Shown here: positions 24,201-36,543 of the stretch, piece after piece
Layout: the number at the start of each line of letters is the position of its first letter
How positions within the stretch are numbered: the stretch's first letter is position 1
From: Marchantia polymorpha subsp. ruderalis
Taxonomy: Eukaryota; Streptophyta; Marchantiopsida; Marchantiales; Marchantiaceae
Direction: 5' to 3'
NCBI GenBank assembly: GCA_037833965.1
Contig: AP031351.1
Location: forward strand, 23,634,501-23,698,500
Length of the DNA stretch: 64,000 bases
Made by a program: the position numbers and the translations under genes
The notes under the pieces: model-generated
What the model was told of the DNA's origin: nothing
Seen by the model: the letters and a program-made list of their open reading frames with translations, nothing else
Databases searched by the model: none

Positions 24201-26464
24201 GAGAATCCATCTTGTTTCATTTACGGGTAGTTCGAAGGTGAGCCGACCAAGAGACGCCATGCTTCTAGAGACAAGTGATCATGCTCACACTAGCAGAACA
24301 TCAAAGCGTTGGTGGAGCTTGTATATTAGAATGCAAAGAGATCGTCATTTCCTGAGATTTTTGGTCAAGCCACAAGTCATCCTTCCTGTGGCTTTTTTTT
24401 TTCTTTGATTCATCACTTCCCTTGATTATTGTAGAGACTGCTCAAGATTATCCTATTTTAGGTCATCCTCAAAATGAAGGTGATTTTAACAAAAATTGAT
24501 AAAACTTTTTTTCATGCAGGTAGGGCAGTTGGTGCAGGCAGCTGTTAATGCTCGTTTTGGCAAGTGTCTGCTGGAGCTAAGTGGAAACAATGCGATAATT
24601 GTGATGGATGACGCTGATATATCAATGGTTGTCCGTTCTGTTCTGTTTGCTTCCGTTGGCACAGCAGGCCAAAGATGCACTACCTGCCGTCGTCTGGTGA
24701 GGACTCTTTCGATCTTTATTTAAAGTTTAGATTGTGATATGTGGATAAAGTATTGATAGACAGAATTTTTAATCAGACGGAACAGGTCTATTTATTTTCT
24801 CTCGTGAATGTGATTTTTTCGTCGGAGCTTGCGATATATGTTTGGAAGGTAGAGCTTTATTTTTCACTTCTTAGAATCTGCGGGCGGGCAAGATGGTCAG
24901 GTAGATTAACAGCTCTGTAAGAACTTTGGATTGCTGTCAGCCTACACGCACTTTGTTATCGGCTTTCAGTCTCATCATTTTTCTCCAAATTTGTTCCGAC
25001 ACCTTTGTTTACTGAGGTTACTCTGGATTTCCATGTCTTCTTGTGTGGTATCTACGCCTCAAAAAGATTGTCTTCTCACATGCGCGATGTAGGCCATATC
25101 TGAGCACTTCAAGATTCTGATCTATGGTATTCTCTACGTCCTTTGGTTTCGACAGTTCCTTCACGAAAGCGTTTACAAAGAAACTCTAGACAAGTTGTTG
25201 AAAGCATACTCTCAGGTCAAAGCTGGTGATCCACTTGTCGAAGGCACCCTACTTGGCCCGCTGCATACAGCCGCAGGTGTCATTGCTTACAAAGAAGGCA
25301 TTGAGAAAATTAAAGAGCAGGTGTGATGTCTGCTTCATTCTTTGGGTAACATTCTACAAAAGTTTCAGTGAGTATTTGATCTCCAGAATAGAATAGAAGG
25401 AAATTCCTAGGTTCCCATTCAATTGTTTCTCTAAGTTCGTTTGGTCATTTTATATAATATGACATTACTCGTATGTTTCAGAAAGGTGTGATTCTGACAG
25501 GTGGAAAAGTGATGGAGAGGGAAGGCAATTATGTCCAACCCACGATCGTGGAAATATCACATGACGCTCCCATTGTACAAGAGGAACTCTTTTGTCCTAT
25601 TTTATACGTCATTAAGTTCAAGGTAACGTGGTACCCCAATCCGTAATCAACTTGGATCTATTCGACGTGAAGGCCATCTTTGACTAGAGGTCAACAAATA
25701 GTACAGAATGTCGTGTCTTGTTAAATTACCACACAATTTCATGCTGATTTTTATGTGCACTGTTGTATCTAACAGACATTTGAACAAGCCGTGGACATGA
25801 ACAATTCTGTCCCTCAGGGACTTAGCAGCTCCATTTTCACGAAAAATCCGGAGCTTATATTTAGATGGACTGGGTATGTACTTTCAGACATATCGTGCTG
25901 TTGTTGGAGACGTTTCTTCTTTTAATTTGCAGTTGTGCTATATTTTAGTAAAGCCTTTCATAAAACACTTCATGTATGTAAGAATTAACGCCTTATATGC
26001 GGAAATCTCGTTGCTGACGATTCTGATCCCTGGATTTTCATGTCGCCGTAGTCCTCTTGGTAGTGATTGTGGTATAGCAAATGTTAACATTCCTACCAAT
26101 GGTGCGGAGATTGGGGGTGCATTTGGTGGTGAAAAGGCCACCGGTGGTGGTCGAGAGGCTGGTAGTGACTCATGGAAACAGTACATGCGGAGATCGACTT
26201 GGTGAGTGACGTAGAAAATGGTTTGTTGTAACTTTGCATATGGATTGGATAATGTTTGTTTAGCCGTATTGTAAGTAGTTAGTCCAGGGACGTTCTTACG
26301 TGATGTAAGGCAACGGAATGAACTCTTGTATCTAGCCACTCTTACGTCAGTGAGTGTACCGAAGTATCGAGCCTGACATCCTGTCATTAATCTTCGGTGG
26401 TTGCAGTACTATCAACTATGGCCAGACATTACCCCTTGCACAAGGAATAAACTTCGGTAGCTAA
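21216..26464 (+). CDS. ALDH7/antiquitin aldehyde dehydrogenase (14 exons)
   Basis: NAD-dependent alpha-aminoadipic semialdehyde dehydrogenase of lysine catabolism; the plant ALDH7B enzymes also detoxify stress aldehydes. Exons: 21216-21356, 22107-22193, 22297-22428, 22592-22664, 23074-23096, 23409-23472, 23753-23798, 24057-24237, 24520-24696, 25156-25320, 25482-25622, 25776-25873, 26052-26201, 26407-26464. All joins have GT-AG ends and keep frame, giving 511 residues, close to the usual ~508. The N-terminus matches the family ([20 protein letters not shown]). The general-base Glu lies in [10 protein letters not shown] (exon 9), the catalytic Cys in [13 protein letters not shown] (end of exon 9), and the cofactor loop is FTGSSK (end of exon 8). 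The C-terminus [14 protein letters not shown] is typical. Exon 5 is only 23 nt and encodes RPNHIMLE with its flanks. The start ATG has a good context (AGAGATGGG). No targeting peptide is evident, so it is probably cytosolic. All key residues are intact. Confidence 0.97.
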
Positions 26465-29436
26465 AGTGAGATTGATCATATTGTTCGTGCCTTCTAGGTG
26501 TTAACATGTACAGATGATGGAAGGAATGTTGGATGTTGCTCAATAGCAGCAAGCATTCCTTCTCATTCGTTGTTACCTGCTGTTTATAATATGTATAAAA
26601 CAGGTAGTTAAGTTTGTACAGTCCATTATGTTCTTGAAAGAACTCCTTGAAGATCAGCAACGACCTCTTGCGTCTGCTGACATATGATCACGTCTCATCA
26701 GGCTGATGCACGCCGAGTTACATAAGCGTTTACGCTCACCACTTTACGGTTGTTGAGATTTCTTCTCTTACGCAAGCATTGTTAGTTCAGTCCAGAGCGT
26801 GCGCTGTTGCTGTAAGGGTTCATATCGAATCCACTGCAAATCGAAGTGATACCCCCATGTTTACAGCTTCTATTCTTTCCAAGTTTATGGTTACATTATT
26901 CCTTTGTTTTTAATCCTTCTTTTGCTGCTGTTGAAGACAATGTGAGGGCTGTATCTAAGTGGTGCTTTTGTACGTCGTTTCTAGATTCTCATTTTCCCCT
27001 GAGATGTGATTTGCATGCGCCTACGTATCCTTTGAATCGTCTATTCTTTCTCATATCTTCTAGCTACATCGTCATCACGTGAGGACTTTATTACCTCTCA
27101 CGAGGTCATGTTGTGAAATTATTGAGATGGCAATGAAATATTATGGTCTTGCGTTCGTTCTAGAAGGACACAAAACTGCGGATTCTGGTATCCCACTGTT
27201 CATCAATAATCCACAGAGAAGCTTGCTCACACGGAGTCCGTTTTACAGGTTTTGATTGCGTCTGCTTCTCTTTTTCTCTAACTGATTTAGTAACACGGAA
27301 GCCTGCGCATTCTCATCAGTCCCATCAAGCAACTCCTGACAGCGAAAGATCTCCTTTGCTTCAACAGACCGAGTGAATGACCAATCACTTGAGATCAGAA
27401 TTGTCTGGTCCTGTAATAGTCCGCTTCCTCTACAAACCTGGGACAGAACCCTGTGCAGAACCGGAGAAAATGACAGCTTCCACTCGTGGGCAGTTAAAGA
27501 GAACAATTTATTTTTCAAGAGATAAAGCAAAGTAATAGTTTTATATTGATATTTGTGTTCAAATGGTCTGGAGGTTGGTTTGTCGCTTGGACCTTCTTAG
27601 ACCTGTAATGTCTAAAATTAATCGGACACATCAAATGCATCCAAACGATAGTAACTGATACTCCAACTGTTTTCTCAGAAACCATTCGCGAAATATGTGT
27701 TTTTGATACAACATGATACAAGTCATGATCACAAGTGTTTCCGCAGTATAAATATCATTAGTTAGAATTAAAATAAAGATTATTTTATGATACAAATGAC
27801 TTCAAATGGGATTTTTATCATGTTCAATTTATATCATAAGCATGATTTACTCTAACTATCTTTGAATAGTCAGAATTCAAGTAAAAATTAATCAAGCTGG
27901 AGATTATGTTAATTTATAATGAATAATCTAGAGTTGCTATATTAGCAAATCATGTGTTTCGTAGTAAAGAATGAGTGAAATAGTTAATTTTTCAGTCCAA
28001 AATATGCAAGAGTGAAAGACAAACATGCAAATAAACAAACACAAATACTAACCCTAAACCCTATAACATGGTTCACCCGTCAGAGTGCTAGGAGGCAAAA
28101 ACACGCGAGAGAGAATTTACAACAGTAGTGAAACACAACAGTAATACAGTGCAGAAACCTTGGGTGTTATATATATATATATATATATATATAACCTAGC
28201 TAAACATAGCTACAAAATGATGTTACTCCTCCACCAAAATTAACCTCAATAATTAATATATTTATTTATTTGAAATATCTAGATCCCAAAAATAAAAATC
28301 ACTACAAAAATCGTCAAGTTATATCAAAATCCGTGACAAGGCCTTGAACATACATGTGGATTTTTTTCATGAATATTGAGCAAAAGCAAATGTGTGTAGA
28401 CAGAACGGCTTGTCTTAGACATACCACAAAAGCTTTAATGAGTTATAATCTCTCATGGATGCATGTTAAACACAAGGTAGAAGGAGTGTACTCATCAGTA
28501 ATAGTACTAGTCATAGATAGAGTAATAACGAAAGCCAAGTGAAATCTCTTCTTCTCTTGAAAAATATATTCTCTTGCTTCTAGCATGATATAGTAACATA
28601 ATCGAGCAAAGTTAGAAGTATCGTAGAAAGAACCCAACTACTTTCATATGCGACCAGACTAATTTATTTGCAATTTAGCATAGTATTGTACCATATTTTT
28701 CAAGTGGCAAGTTTTTATATTTAAATAATCCATTCTAGTTAAACGTGGACATAATCATCATGGAAGAAATGGAAACAACTACCACACTAGCTTGTTTATG
28801 AGATCACACGCCACCATATTGGACTATTCTGTGTTGAAAAACCTTCCTGGCATTTTATGTGTCCTCACATCGACAATATTTAGAGTTTGGGTGAATTTTC
28901 TAAGGGACTTTTATTTATAATTTTGAAATGAATTGACAGATTAGAATCTGCAAACCTAGCTGGATTCTTTTTAAAAAAACCAGATGATCTTTGAAGAGCA
29001 GCTAGAATCATATAACTATGATCACAAAACAATACTTACATCCATACCGGAGGATGTATGCAAACCGACAAATGTTAAAATAAAAAACCGATTGTGCTAA
29101 ACCAAGAACAAAGATTTATTGCTAAGTGCAAATCTTTCAGTCGATCGTTTCTAACCTCAAGTTCTTTTTGCATCATCACGTACAGATTTCAAAAACTATT
29201 AGATCTACAATTGTCAAGATATCCATATATTTATGAAGTTAGCATATATGTGATATATAGCTTAATTAGAAAGAATTACACCTAGGATGCAAAATATTGA
29301 TATATCATGATGTCATGGGCATAAAAATGTAATGACTTATGTCATCATGATATTTGGTATAATAAATTTAGAAATTATGATGTCAACAGTTAAAAAATTT
29401 AGACAGATTCGCTAAATTTTATTGTGAATTTACCAT
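26465..29436. other. Intergenic region downstream of ALDH7
   Basis: Contains the ALDH7 3' UTR in its first few hundred bases and then AT-rich DNA up to the copia element. A telomere-like AACCCTAAACCCT motif occurs near 28,052 and a (TA)n tract near 28,170. I recognise no gene. Confidence 0.55.
28168..28193. repeat. (TA)n dinucleotide microsatellite
   Basis: About thirteen uninterrupted TA units in AT-rich intergenic DNA. Confidence 0.95.
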
Positions 29437-29441
29437 CTTAT
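29437..29441. repeat. Target-site duplication, left copy (CTTAT)
   Basis: The identical 5 bp recurs immediately after the 3' LTR at 34424-34428. Five bp is the normal copia target duplication length. Confidence 0.9.
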
Positions 29442-29720
29442 TGTTGAGGTTAACTCTGGTTAAGGAGTTAACTGAGATTAAGAGTTAACTTAGGTTAGTT
29501 AACCTTGGTTAACCGCATATGTAGCTATTTATAGCTTAGATCGGTTGACTACCTTGGGTATATATACCCTGAGGGTGATAAGAAGAACTTCACTTCAACC
29601 ATTCAAGTAGTAAACTCTCTAGTGCTCTTCATTCCGTGGACGTAGCCCTTGAGGGTGAACCACGTTATACTCTCGAGTCTCTGGTGTCGGTGTAACTGAT
29701 TTTGAGTTTTAACGATTACA
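29442..29720 (+). repeat. 5' LTR of copia element
   Basis: 279 bp, TG...CA bounded. It contains a TATA-like GGGTATATATACCC motif near 29,557-29,571, a plausible U3 promoter, and repeated GTTAAC motifs near the 5' end. It is followed directly by ATTGGTAT, which resembles the TGGTAT start of the initiator-Met-tRNA primer site used by many plant copia elements, although the rest of that site is not conserved. Confidence 0.93.
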
Positions 29721-29760
29721 ATTGGTATGTTATTACGGTATGTTGACAGTTTTCCGGATG

Positions 29761-31412
29761 ACAAGTACAAGCTTCTCTTCAGTGGCAAACGTTGCTAAAC
29801 ATCTTGATACTGAGACGAACGATTTGTACACGGATGGCCTATGATGCCAGAGGTATGTACTCTGCAATTCATCACAAGTTGTTGGTGATGTATGAATTTT
29901 GGACAGTGCTTGTTCTTATCACATTTGTTACATTAGAGAGTTCTTTTGTACTTTCTCCGTATCAAACGATTAAGTTCTTATGGGGAACGACCAACCTTGT
30001 AGAATTGAGGGTGTTGGATCTGTAAAGATCCGCATGTTTGATGGTGTCAACGGTACGTTAATCCATGTTAGATTTATACCTAACATGAGAAAGAACTTGA
30101 ACTCTCTTGGAGTGTTGGACTCACACGGCTTAGAATGGAGTTCAAGGTAGGGCGCGTTAGATGTCAGATCATGTGATAAGAAGGTTATTTTTCGAGGATA
30201 CAAGCATAATAATCTACACTTGTTAGAGTGCATCACTATTTGTGGCGAAGTTCACTTTACCAGATCTTGCGTTGAGATGTCCCATGTATGGCATTCCAGA
30301 TTATGCCATATGAGTGATTGATACATGTCTCTTCTTGATGAAAAAAAGGTATTACCCGGTTTGGGTAAAGTTGACGTGTCATTTTGCAAACATTGCATCA
30401 TGGAAAAACAACATAGGAAAATTTTTGGTGTTGAAACTCATAGTTCCAAGGAGATATTGGAGTATGTACATAGTGACGTGTGGGTACCCTCTCCTGTTGC
30501 CTCACTGTCTGGAAAGTTGTACTATGTCTCTTTTATAGATGATTAGTCCAGATATGTGTGGGTATATTTTCGACCCACAAGTTTGAGGTGTTTTCAACCT
30601 TCAAAAGTTGGCGCATACAAGTTGAGACTCACCCTCGACCCAAAGTGAAATATTTGCGATCAGACAATGGTGGCGAGTATACTAGTGAAGAATTTCAGAG
30701 GTATTGTACAGAGGAGTGAATTACTCGTAATTTCACGACGGTTTATACTCCACAACAAATTGTTGATTCTGAACGACTCAATCGAATAGTCTTGGAGAAG
30801 GTGCGGAGTATGCTAAGCAAATCCAGTTTACCAGGGAAATTTTGGGCCGAAGCTGTCAACACCGCAATTTATTTGGTAAAATTTTCTCCTTCTAGTGCAA
30901 TCAATTTCTCAACACCGTTTGAACTGAGACATAAACGGATAGCAGATTATAGTTGCTTGAAAATTTTTGATTGTATTGTTTATCCTCTTATAACTAAAGG
31001 AGCAGAGTACAAAATTAGATCTCACATCAAAGAAATGTCGTTTTCTTGGATATGCTAGCGGCGTGAAAGGTTAGAGACTATGGGATCCAGTTACCAGAAG
31101 GTGGTTGTTAGTAGAGATGTTTCTTTCAATGAGCCTGGCTTATTGAAAGAGGGAGAGAATGTGGATGCTAACAAGGAGAAATCTTTACTCGCGGATATTG
31201 TTGTGGGGCAGGTTGATCATTCTATCACTAATGATATGTCACATGAAGAAGCACTGAGACATGTGAAGCAAGTTCTTGAGGAACAAGAAGTACAGGAGCA
31301 AGCTATTGTTGGTAAGCCTATTGCAACAATACCAGACAAGAGAGATCAAACGGAAACGTCTACTAGGAGATCACAACGATCTAGTAGAGCTCCTGAGAGA
31401 TTTAGTGTATGA
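29761..31412 (+). pseudogene. copia gag remnant, protease and integrase (broken)
   Basis: The gag N-terminus starts with ATG near 29,758 (MTSTSFSSVANVAKHL) but stops after about 28 codons. Soon after, an aspartic protease motif (LDSACSYHIC, near 29,899) appears, so most of gag including its zinc knuckle is deleted here. Next come a GAG-pre-integrase HHCC finger (WHSRLCHMSD near 30,293; CKHC near 30,388) and the integrase core, with Asp in VHSDVW (near 30,470), Asp in LRSDNGGEY (near 30,657) and the Glu region in DSERLNR (near 30,770). Stops at 30319, 30543, 30718 and others, plus frameshifts, destroy the frame. The C-terminal integrase/linker part spans 30,792-31,412. Confidence 0.85.
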
Positions 31413-31439
31413 GCCAACTCATCCATTCTCAAAGATCAT

Positions 31440-33096
31440 GACCTTGATTTTGAAGATAAGGATGGTATGGCGTTGATTTTGGAAGAAGGTGAACCCTCTT
31501 CATACAGAGAAGCTCAAGCTTCAGTCAACAAGCTTGAATGGAATGTTGCTATGGAGCGGAAGATGCAGTCACTGATTGACAACAAGACTTGGGAGTTGGT
31601 TGAGCTTACTCAAAATCAGATAGTGATTGACTTCAAGTGAGTGTACAAGCTGAAAGAGAATCCAGCAGTACATGAAGCAAGAATCTTCAAAGCTAGATTG
31701 GTGACTAGAGGTTTCACATAGGAAAAGGGTGTGGATTATAACAAAGTTTTTTTGCTTGTAGCAAAATACGCTACAATTCGTCTAGTATGTGCACTGGTCG
31801 CAACATTCAGTCTTGTTATGGATCATATGGATGTGGTTACAACTTTTTTTTATGGATATTTAGAGTAGGAGATCTACATGAGACAACCAATTGGCTTTGA
31901 GGTCAAAGGCCAGGAGAGGTGGATATGTAGATTATTGAAATCATTGTATGGATTGAAGCAAGCTCCTAAGCAGTGAAATACATGTTTTGATGAGTTTATG
32001 AAAGCACAATGTTTTCTACGAAGTGTGTATGATCCTTGTGTCTATATGAAGAAGATGAATGATGAATCTTTCAATCTCATCATTTTAGTACTCTACGTTG
32101 ACGACATGCTTATCTTGGCAAAAAACCAATCCGATGTCAATGAATGCAAGAGCCAGCTGAAGTCTGCATTTAAGATGAAAGATATGAAGGAGTCAAGAAG
32201 GGTACTATGCATGGATATTTATAGAGATTTTGAACAGAAGAAGCTATGGTTGAGTCAAGGCAAGTATGTTCAACGTATACTTGACAGGTTCAACATGGCC
32301 AATTCAAAAGGAGTATGTACTCCTCTGCCGGCACATTTTAAACTCTCCGCAGCTCAAGGTCCTACAGATGCTGTGGAAAAGGGAAGACTGGGAAGAATGT
32401 CATGTGTTCCATATGAACAAGCTGTATGCAGCCTCATGTATTTAATGGTGTGCACTAGGCCTGATATTGCTCTAGCAATGAGGAAGGTGAGCAGGTACAT
32501 GTCGAATCCATGAAAAGTTCACTGGGAAGCAGTGAAATGGATTCTGATATATCTGAAGAATATTATGGATTATGGCTTATTGTTTGATGGCTTATTAGAC
32601 AATGCCAAGTCCTTGTTTGGCTACGTTGATGCTGATTACGGACTAGATTTAGATAAGAGGAGATCTACAACCGGATATGTGTTTACACTTGGCGGCGGAA
32701 GCATTAGTTGGAGATCTACCTTGCAGAAGTGCGTAGCTCAGTCAACAACAGAAGCTGAGTACGTGGCAGCAGCAGAAGCGGCAAAGGAAACTATTTGGTT
32801 GGTAAGCTTATCATGGAGATGGGATTAACACAAGGCGTGGTCAATCTTCATTGTGATAGCCAGAGTGCTTTACATTTGGCTGCGAACCAAGTCATGGATA
32901 GCATAGCAAAGCACATCCACATCAGGTATCACTTTATTAGACAAGCAGTGTCTGATAAAACAATTGAGCTAGTCAATATTGACAGTAAACTCAATCCAGC
33001 TGATGCGTTGACCAAAGTTACTCCTTTGGAGAGTTTCAAGCGACACTGTGCTACTATGCAAGTTGTGCATAGGGAGCACGAGAGATATGGTTCTTA
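31440..33096 (+). pseudogene. copia reverse transcriptase and RNase H (broken)
   Basis: The N-terminal RT is interrupted by stops at about 31,638, 31,720, 31,866 and 31,975. The RT palm motif YVDDM is intact near 32,096. RNase H signatures follow: YVDADYG near 32,619, STTGYVFTLGGG near 32,667, STTEAEYVAAAEA near 32,743, HCDSQSALHLA near 32,848, and the tail PADALTKV near 32,996. A frameshift near 32,800 separates the last 90 codons, and a TGA at 32512 separates RT from RNase H. Residue patterns are standard for plant copia elements, so decay came after a functional past. Confidence 0.9.
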
Positions 33097-33207
33097 ATTA
33101 CCTCCGTATATTGTTACTCTATACTCTTATGGATTCGGCTTAGTTTTAGTTAACTCTCGTTTAAAGAGGGACCTTGTGATAGGTTTCTGTCTAGAACTTC
33201 CCGCAGA

Positions 33208-34015
33208 GTAATAATAGAGGTTAGAGAGGTGATTGAAATTCCTTGACATGAGTTAAGGTGAGATTGTTGAGTTACCTCTATACATTATAACTCTATCTTG
33301 GTATGAAAGTAATAATATAGGTTAGAGAGGTGACTGAAATTCCTTGACATGAGTTAAGGTGAGATTGTTGAGTTACCTCTATACATTATAACTCTATCTT
33401 GGTATGAAAGTAATAATATAAGTTAGAGAGGTGACTGAAATTCCTTGACATGAGTTAAGGTGAGATTGTTGAGTTACCTCTATACATTATAACTCTATCT
33501 TGGTATGAAAGTAATAATATAAGTTAGAGAGGTGACTGAAATTCCTTGACATGAGTTAAGGTGAGATTGTTGAGTTACCTCTATACATTATAACTCTATC
33601 TTGGTATGAAAGTAATAATATAAGTTAGAGAGGTGACTAAAATTCCTTGACATGAGTTAAGGTGAGATTGTTGAGTTACCTCTATACATTATAACTCTAT
33701 CTTGGTATGAAAGTAATAATATAAGTTAGAGAGGTGACTAAAATTCCTTGACATGAGTTAAGGTGAGATTGTTGAGTTACCTCTATACATTATAACTCTA
33801 TCTTGGTATGAAAGTAATAATATAGGTTAGAGAGGTGACTGAAATTCCTTGACATGAGTTAACGTGAGATTGTTGAGTTATCTCTGTATATTATTACTCT
33901 ATCTTTGTATGAGAGTAACAATATAGATTAGAGAGTTGACTGAAATTCCTTGACATGAGTTAAGGTGAGATTGTTGAGTTATCTTTATATATTATTACTC
34001 TATCCTATAATGACT
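33208..34015 (+). repeat. 101-bp minisatellite, eight tandem copies, inside the copia element
   Basis: Units start at 33208, 33309, 33410, 33511, 33612, 33713, 33814 and 33915, a constant 101-bp period with few differences between units. Each unit contains GAGTTAAGGTGAGATTGTTGAG, read here as a degenerate copy of the element's own polypurine tract plus the first bases of its LTR (true junction 34131-34155). The array is flanked on both sides by a similar ~75-95-bp block (about 33,115-33,207 and 34,000-34,086). Confidence 0.93.
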
Positions 34016-34135
34016 ACGGCTTAGTTCTAGTTAACTCTCGTTTAAAGAGGGAACTTCAGTCAGGATTCTATCTAGAACTTTCCGCTAAGTAATAATATAG
34101 GTTAGAGAGGTTAATGAAACTCCTTAATGCGAGTT

Positions 34136-34146
34136 AAAGGGGAAAT
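34136..34146 (+). promoter_or_regulatory. Polypurine tract of copia element
   Basis: The purine run AAAGGGGAAA directly precedes the TG of the 3' LTR at 34147. This is the expected plus-strand priming site for reverse transcription. Confidence 0.85.
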
Positions 34147-34423
34147 TGTTGAAGTTAACTTTGGTTAATGAGTTAACGAGATTAAGAGTTAACTGAGGTT
34201 AGTTAACCTTGGTTAACCGCATATATAGCTATTTAGAGCTTAGAGTGGTTGACTACCTTGGGTATATATACACTGAGGGTGATAAGAAGAATTTCATTTC
34301 AAGCATTCAATAGTAAACTCTCTAGTGCTACTCTCCCCATGATCGTAGCCCTTGAGGGTGAACCACGTTATACTCTCGTGTCTCTGGTGTCAGTGTGACT
34401 GATTCTGAGTTTTAACGATTACA
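34147..34423 (+). repeat. 3' LTR of copia element
   Basis: 277 bp, starting TGTTGAAGTTAAC and ending CGATTACA. It aligns end to end with the 5' LTR with scattered differences, including a small deletion relative to AGGAGTTAACTG. It is followed by the CTTAT target duplication at 34424-34428. Confidence 0.93.
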
Positions 34424-34428
34424 CTTAT

Positions 34429-36543
34429 AATTATATAATGATTTTTTTTTTCAAAGATTTTGCAAAATCATTATTTCTATATGAAAATGAGATTAGGGAA
34501 TAATCTTTATTTTTTCATATTTTTTCCACAAATAAATTTAAAAACCTTGACTACATGAAACTGGTATATCATTTGATTTTTTATGACTCAAATGGATGGA
34601 AATGAAGTATGACGTTGTAACTATTTTCTTATATCTACTCACAAAATGATGGGATGATGAAAACCACTGAACTTTTGTAAGAGAAAAATTCAGTAATAAC
34701 AATCTAGAACATGTCTTCGATTAAAGTCTCAAATTTTTCTTTGTTTTTTATGAATATTGAAGTATTGATATGAGTGCCGCTTTCCTAATTCGAAGGTAGT
34801 AGCGTGTTCCATTCAATCGGGAGTCATTTTGTCTTGTGATTAAACAGACTAGTGGTTAAGATGATTGTAGATTACAACGCTTGAATGCTCATTATCTTGC
34901 TTGATCAGTTCAAGTCACCAAGGTCAATCAAGGCCTTGTTGCCGATGCGAGCCGTTCACAAGAATTGTCATTGAAAATGCTTGACTAGCAGCGTCTGCAA
35001 GAACCTAATCTTCCCTCCTAACTACAAAAATAAAATTGAAGTTGATGGAGAGCTTTTCTTGATGATTGAAGACAAAGGGTTTATGTTATTGGAGCTGTTC
35101 AGTGAATCGGACACGTCCAACAAGATCTCTGATCAAATCCTATCTTCGTTTCTAAGAAATCTTACTCCTTGTCCATGACGAAGAGCTGATTAAAGCTTTC
35201 TGTTCGTCTTCATGGTCGACCGTGACATACGTGCTTTCGTATAGTACTCGAATGGTTAGGCATTACTGAACTGCGGAAGTTGCAATAAGTTGTAGGCGTT
35301 AAGTAGACTCGTTCAGTCAATCAAGACTCATACTAATCTCGTCTTTGTGTTTCACAACGCTTCCAAAGTTACGGTCAAAGATCAGTGCTTGTAGATTATG
35401 GTGGGTCTTCAGGTCGAGCTGAAAATCCTCCAGAAGAGTATTTTGATGGCTAGACATATTCGTTGAGTGGTGATCAGACGGGTTCTCGATCAGATTGAGT
35501 TGAACTAGTGATTATGTAACATTGTTAGCTGGCATCTTATAGAAACAAGGTTTCTTTCGTTGACAAAAATACTTCATCAAGGCTCTTGTGATGAGATTGA
35601 AGAATCCGAAAACTACTCTAATTTTGATCACCTGGCAAGCACTTGAGAAGATGAAAAGTAGTCATGACAAGGTGGCTATATGGACCTCATTTTCCGTAAA
35701 TACTTGCGATAACCCGCCACACCAAAGTGTATACTACATGGCCACGGAAGACGGATAGATGGCTCTGCACCAGTGCAAAAGATCCTCGAAGTTTCTCTTG
35801 ATTGCGCTGCTTCTTGCGCATGATAATTTCATCCTTAAATTACAGATATAATGAAACTTCATACAGATAGTTTCAGCATTTTGCACCAGCGTAAAAACGT
35901 AGACCTCGGGCATCCTCCGTCCTCTATAGAATATCTCAAGTGAGAGACATTTTAAATCAGTAACACGTCATTCTCTTGATGAAACTGAGGAGCATACGGA
36001 TATTGGTCACTTTCTCCACGGAGTATTGATTGATGAGTTCCCAGCTTTCTGGCGCAGGACCCGGAGATATGATGTGACAGCAACTATAAACAGGGGCAAA
36101 AGGGTTCAAATATCAGAGACTCAAAATACACAATTCAGCAGAGTTCATATCGTTATAAATATACTAATATATTATACGATATCGAGAATACTCATGATGA
36201 TACACTTTGCGACTATTTCTGCCCGCAACTCAACACCATAGGCACGGGAGTAGTAAACTTACAACATAAAATCCACTGCCTCGACAGTGAACAACTTAAT
36301 TATAGAGGTCAGGATTTAACCAATCTCTGCACGATGAACAGCCGAGGTACTGAGTGTTAGTTACAGAAACGCAAGAACTTAAACAAATTTCCATTACCAT
36401 GCGTGTTCTAAAGCAGAATGTAGCAGATGTACATCAGATGAAATTAAAAAAGAAAGACATGAAAGGATAATCCTTGGGAGGGAATTTCCCATCAAGCTCA
36501 TGCGTCAGCGCCAAAACTCCAAAGAAGAGTCAATAAGTTGAAT
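34429..36543. other. Intergenic region between copia element and EMC8/9
   Basis: AT-rich to about 34,750, then mixed. A 65-codon plus-strand frame at about 34,981-35,178 is not recognised. The right part (about 36,200-36,543) probably holds the EMC8/9 3' UTR, since that gene reads leftward. Confidence 0.5.

Larger units (their letters stand above)
29442..34423 (+). mobile_element. Ty1/copia LTR retrotransposon, inactive
   Basis: A 4,982-bp element flanked by a 5-bp target-site duplication, CTTAT, at 29437-29441 and 34424-34428. The LTRs (29442-29720 and 34147-34423) both begin TGTTGA and end ATTACA. Gene order on the plus strand is gag remnant, protease, GAG-pre-integrase zinc finger, integrase, reverse transcriptase, RNase H. 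Integrase before reverse transcriptase identifies Ty1/copia (Pseudoviridae-type) order. Most of gag is deleted and many stops and frameshifts break pol, so it is non-autonomous. The LTRs differ by scattered substitutions and small indels, so the insertion is not recent. A 101-bp minisatellite (33208-34015) expands the 3' non-coding region. Confidence 0.95.

Noticed and set aside
33208..34015. CRISPR-like regular array
   Set aside because: Units are contiguous 101-bp tandem repeats with no unique spacers, inside a eukaryotic retrotransposon.
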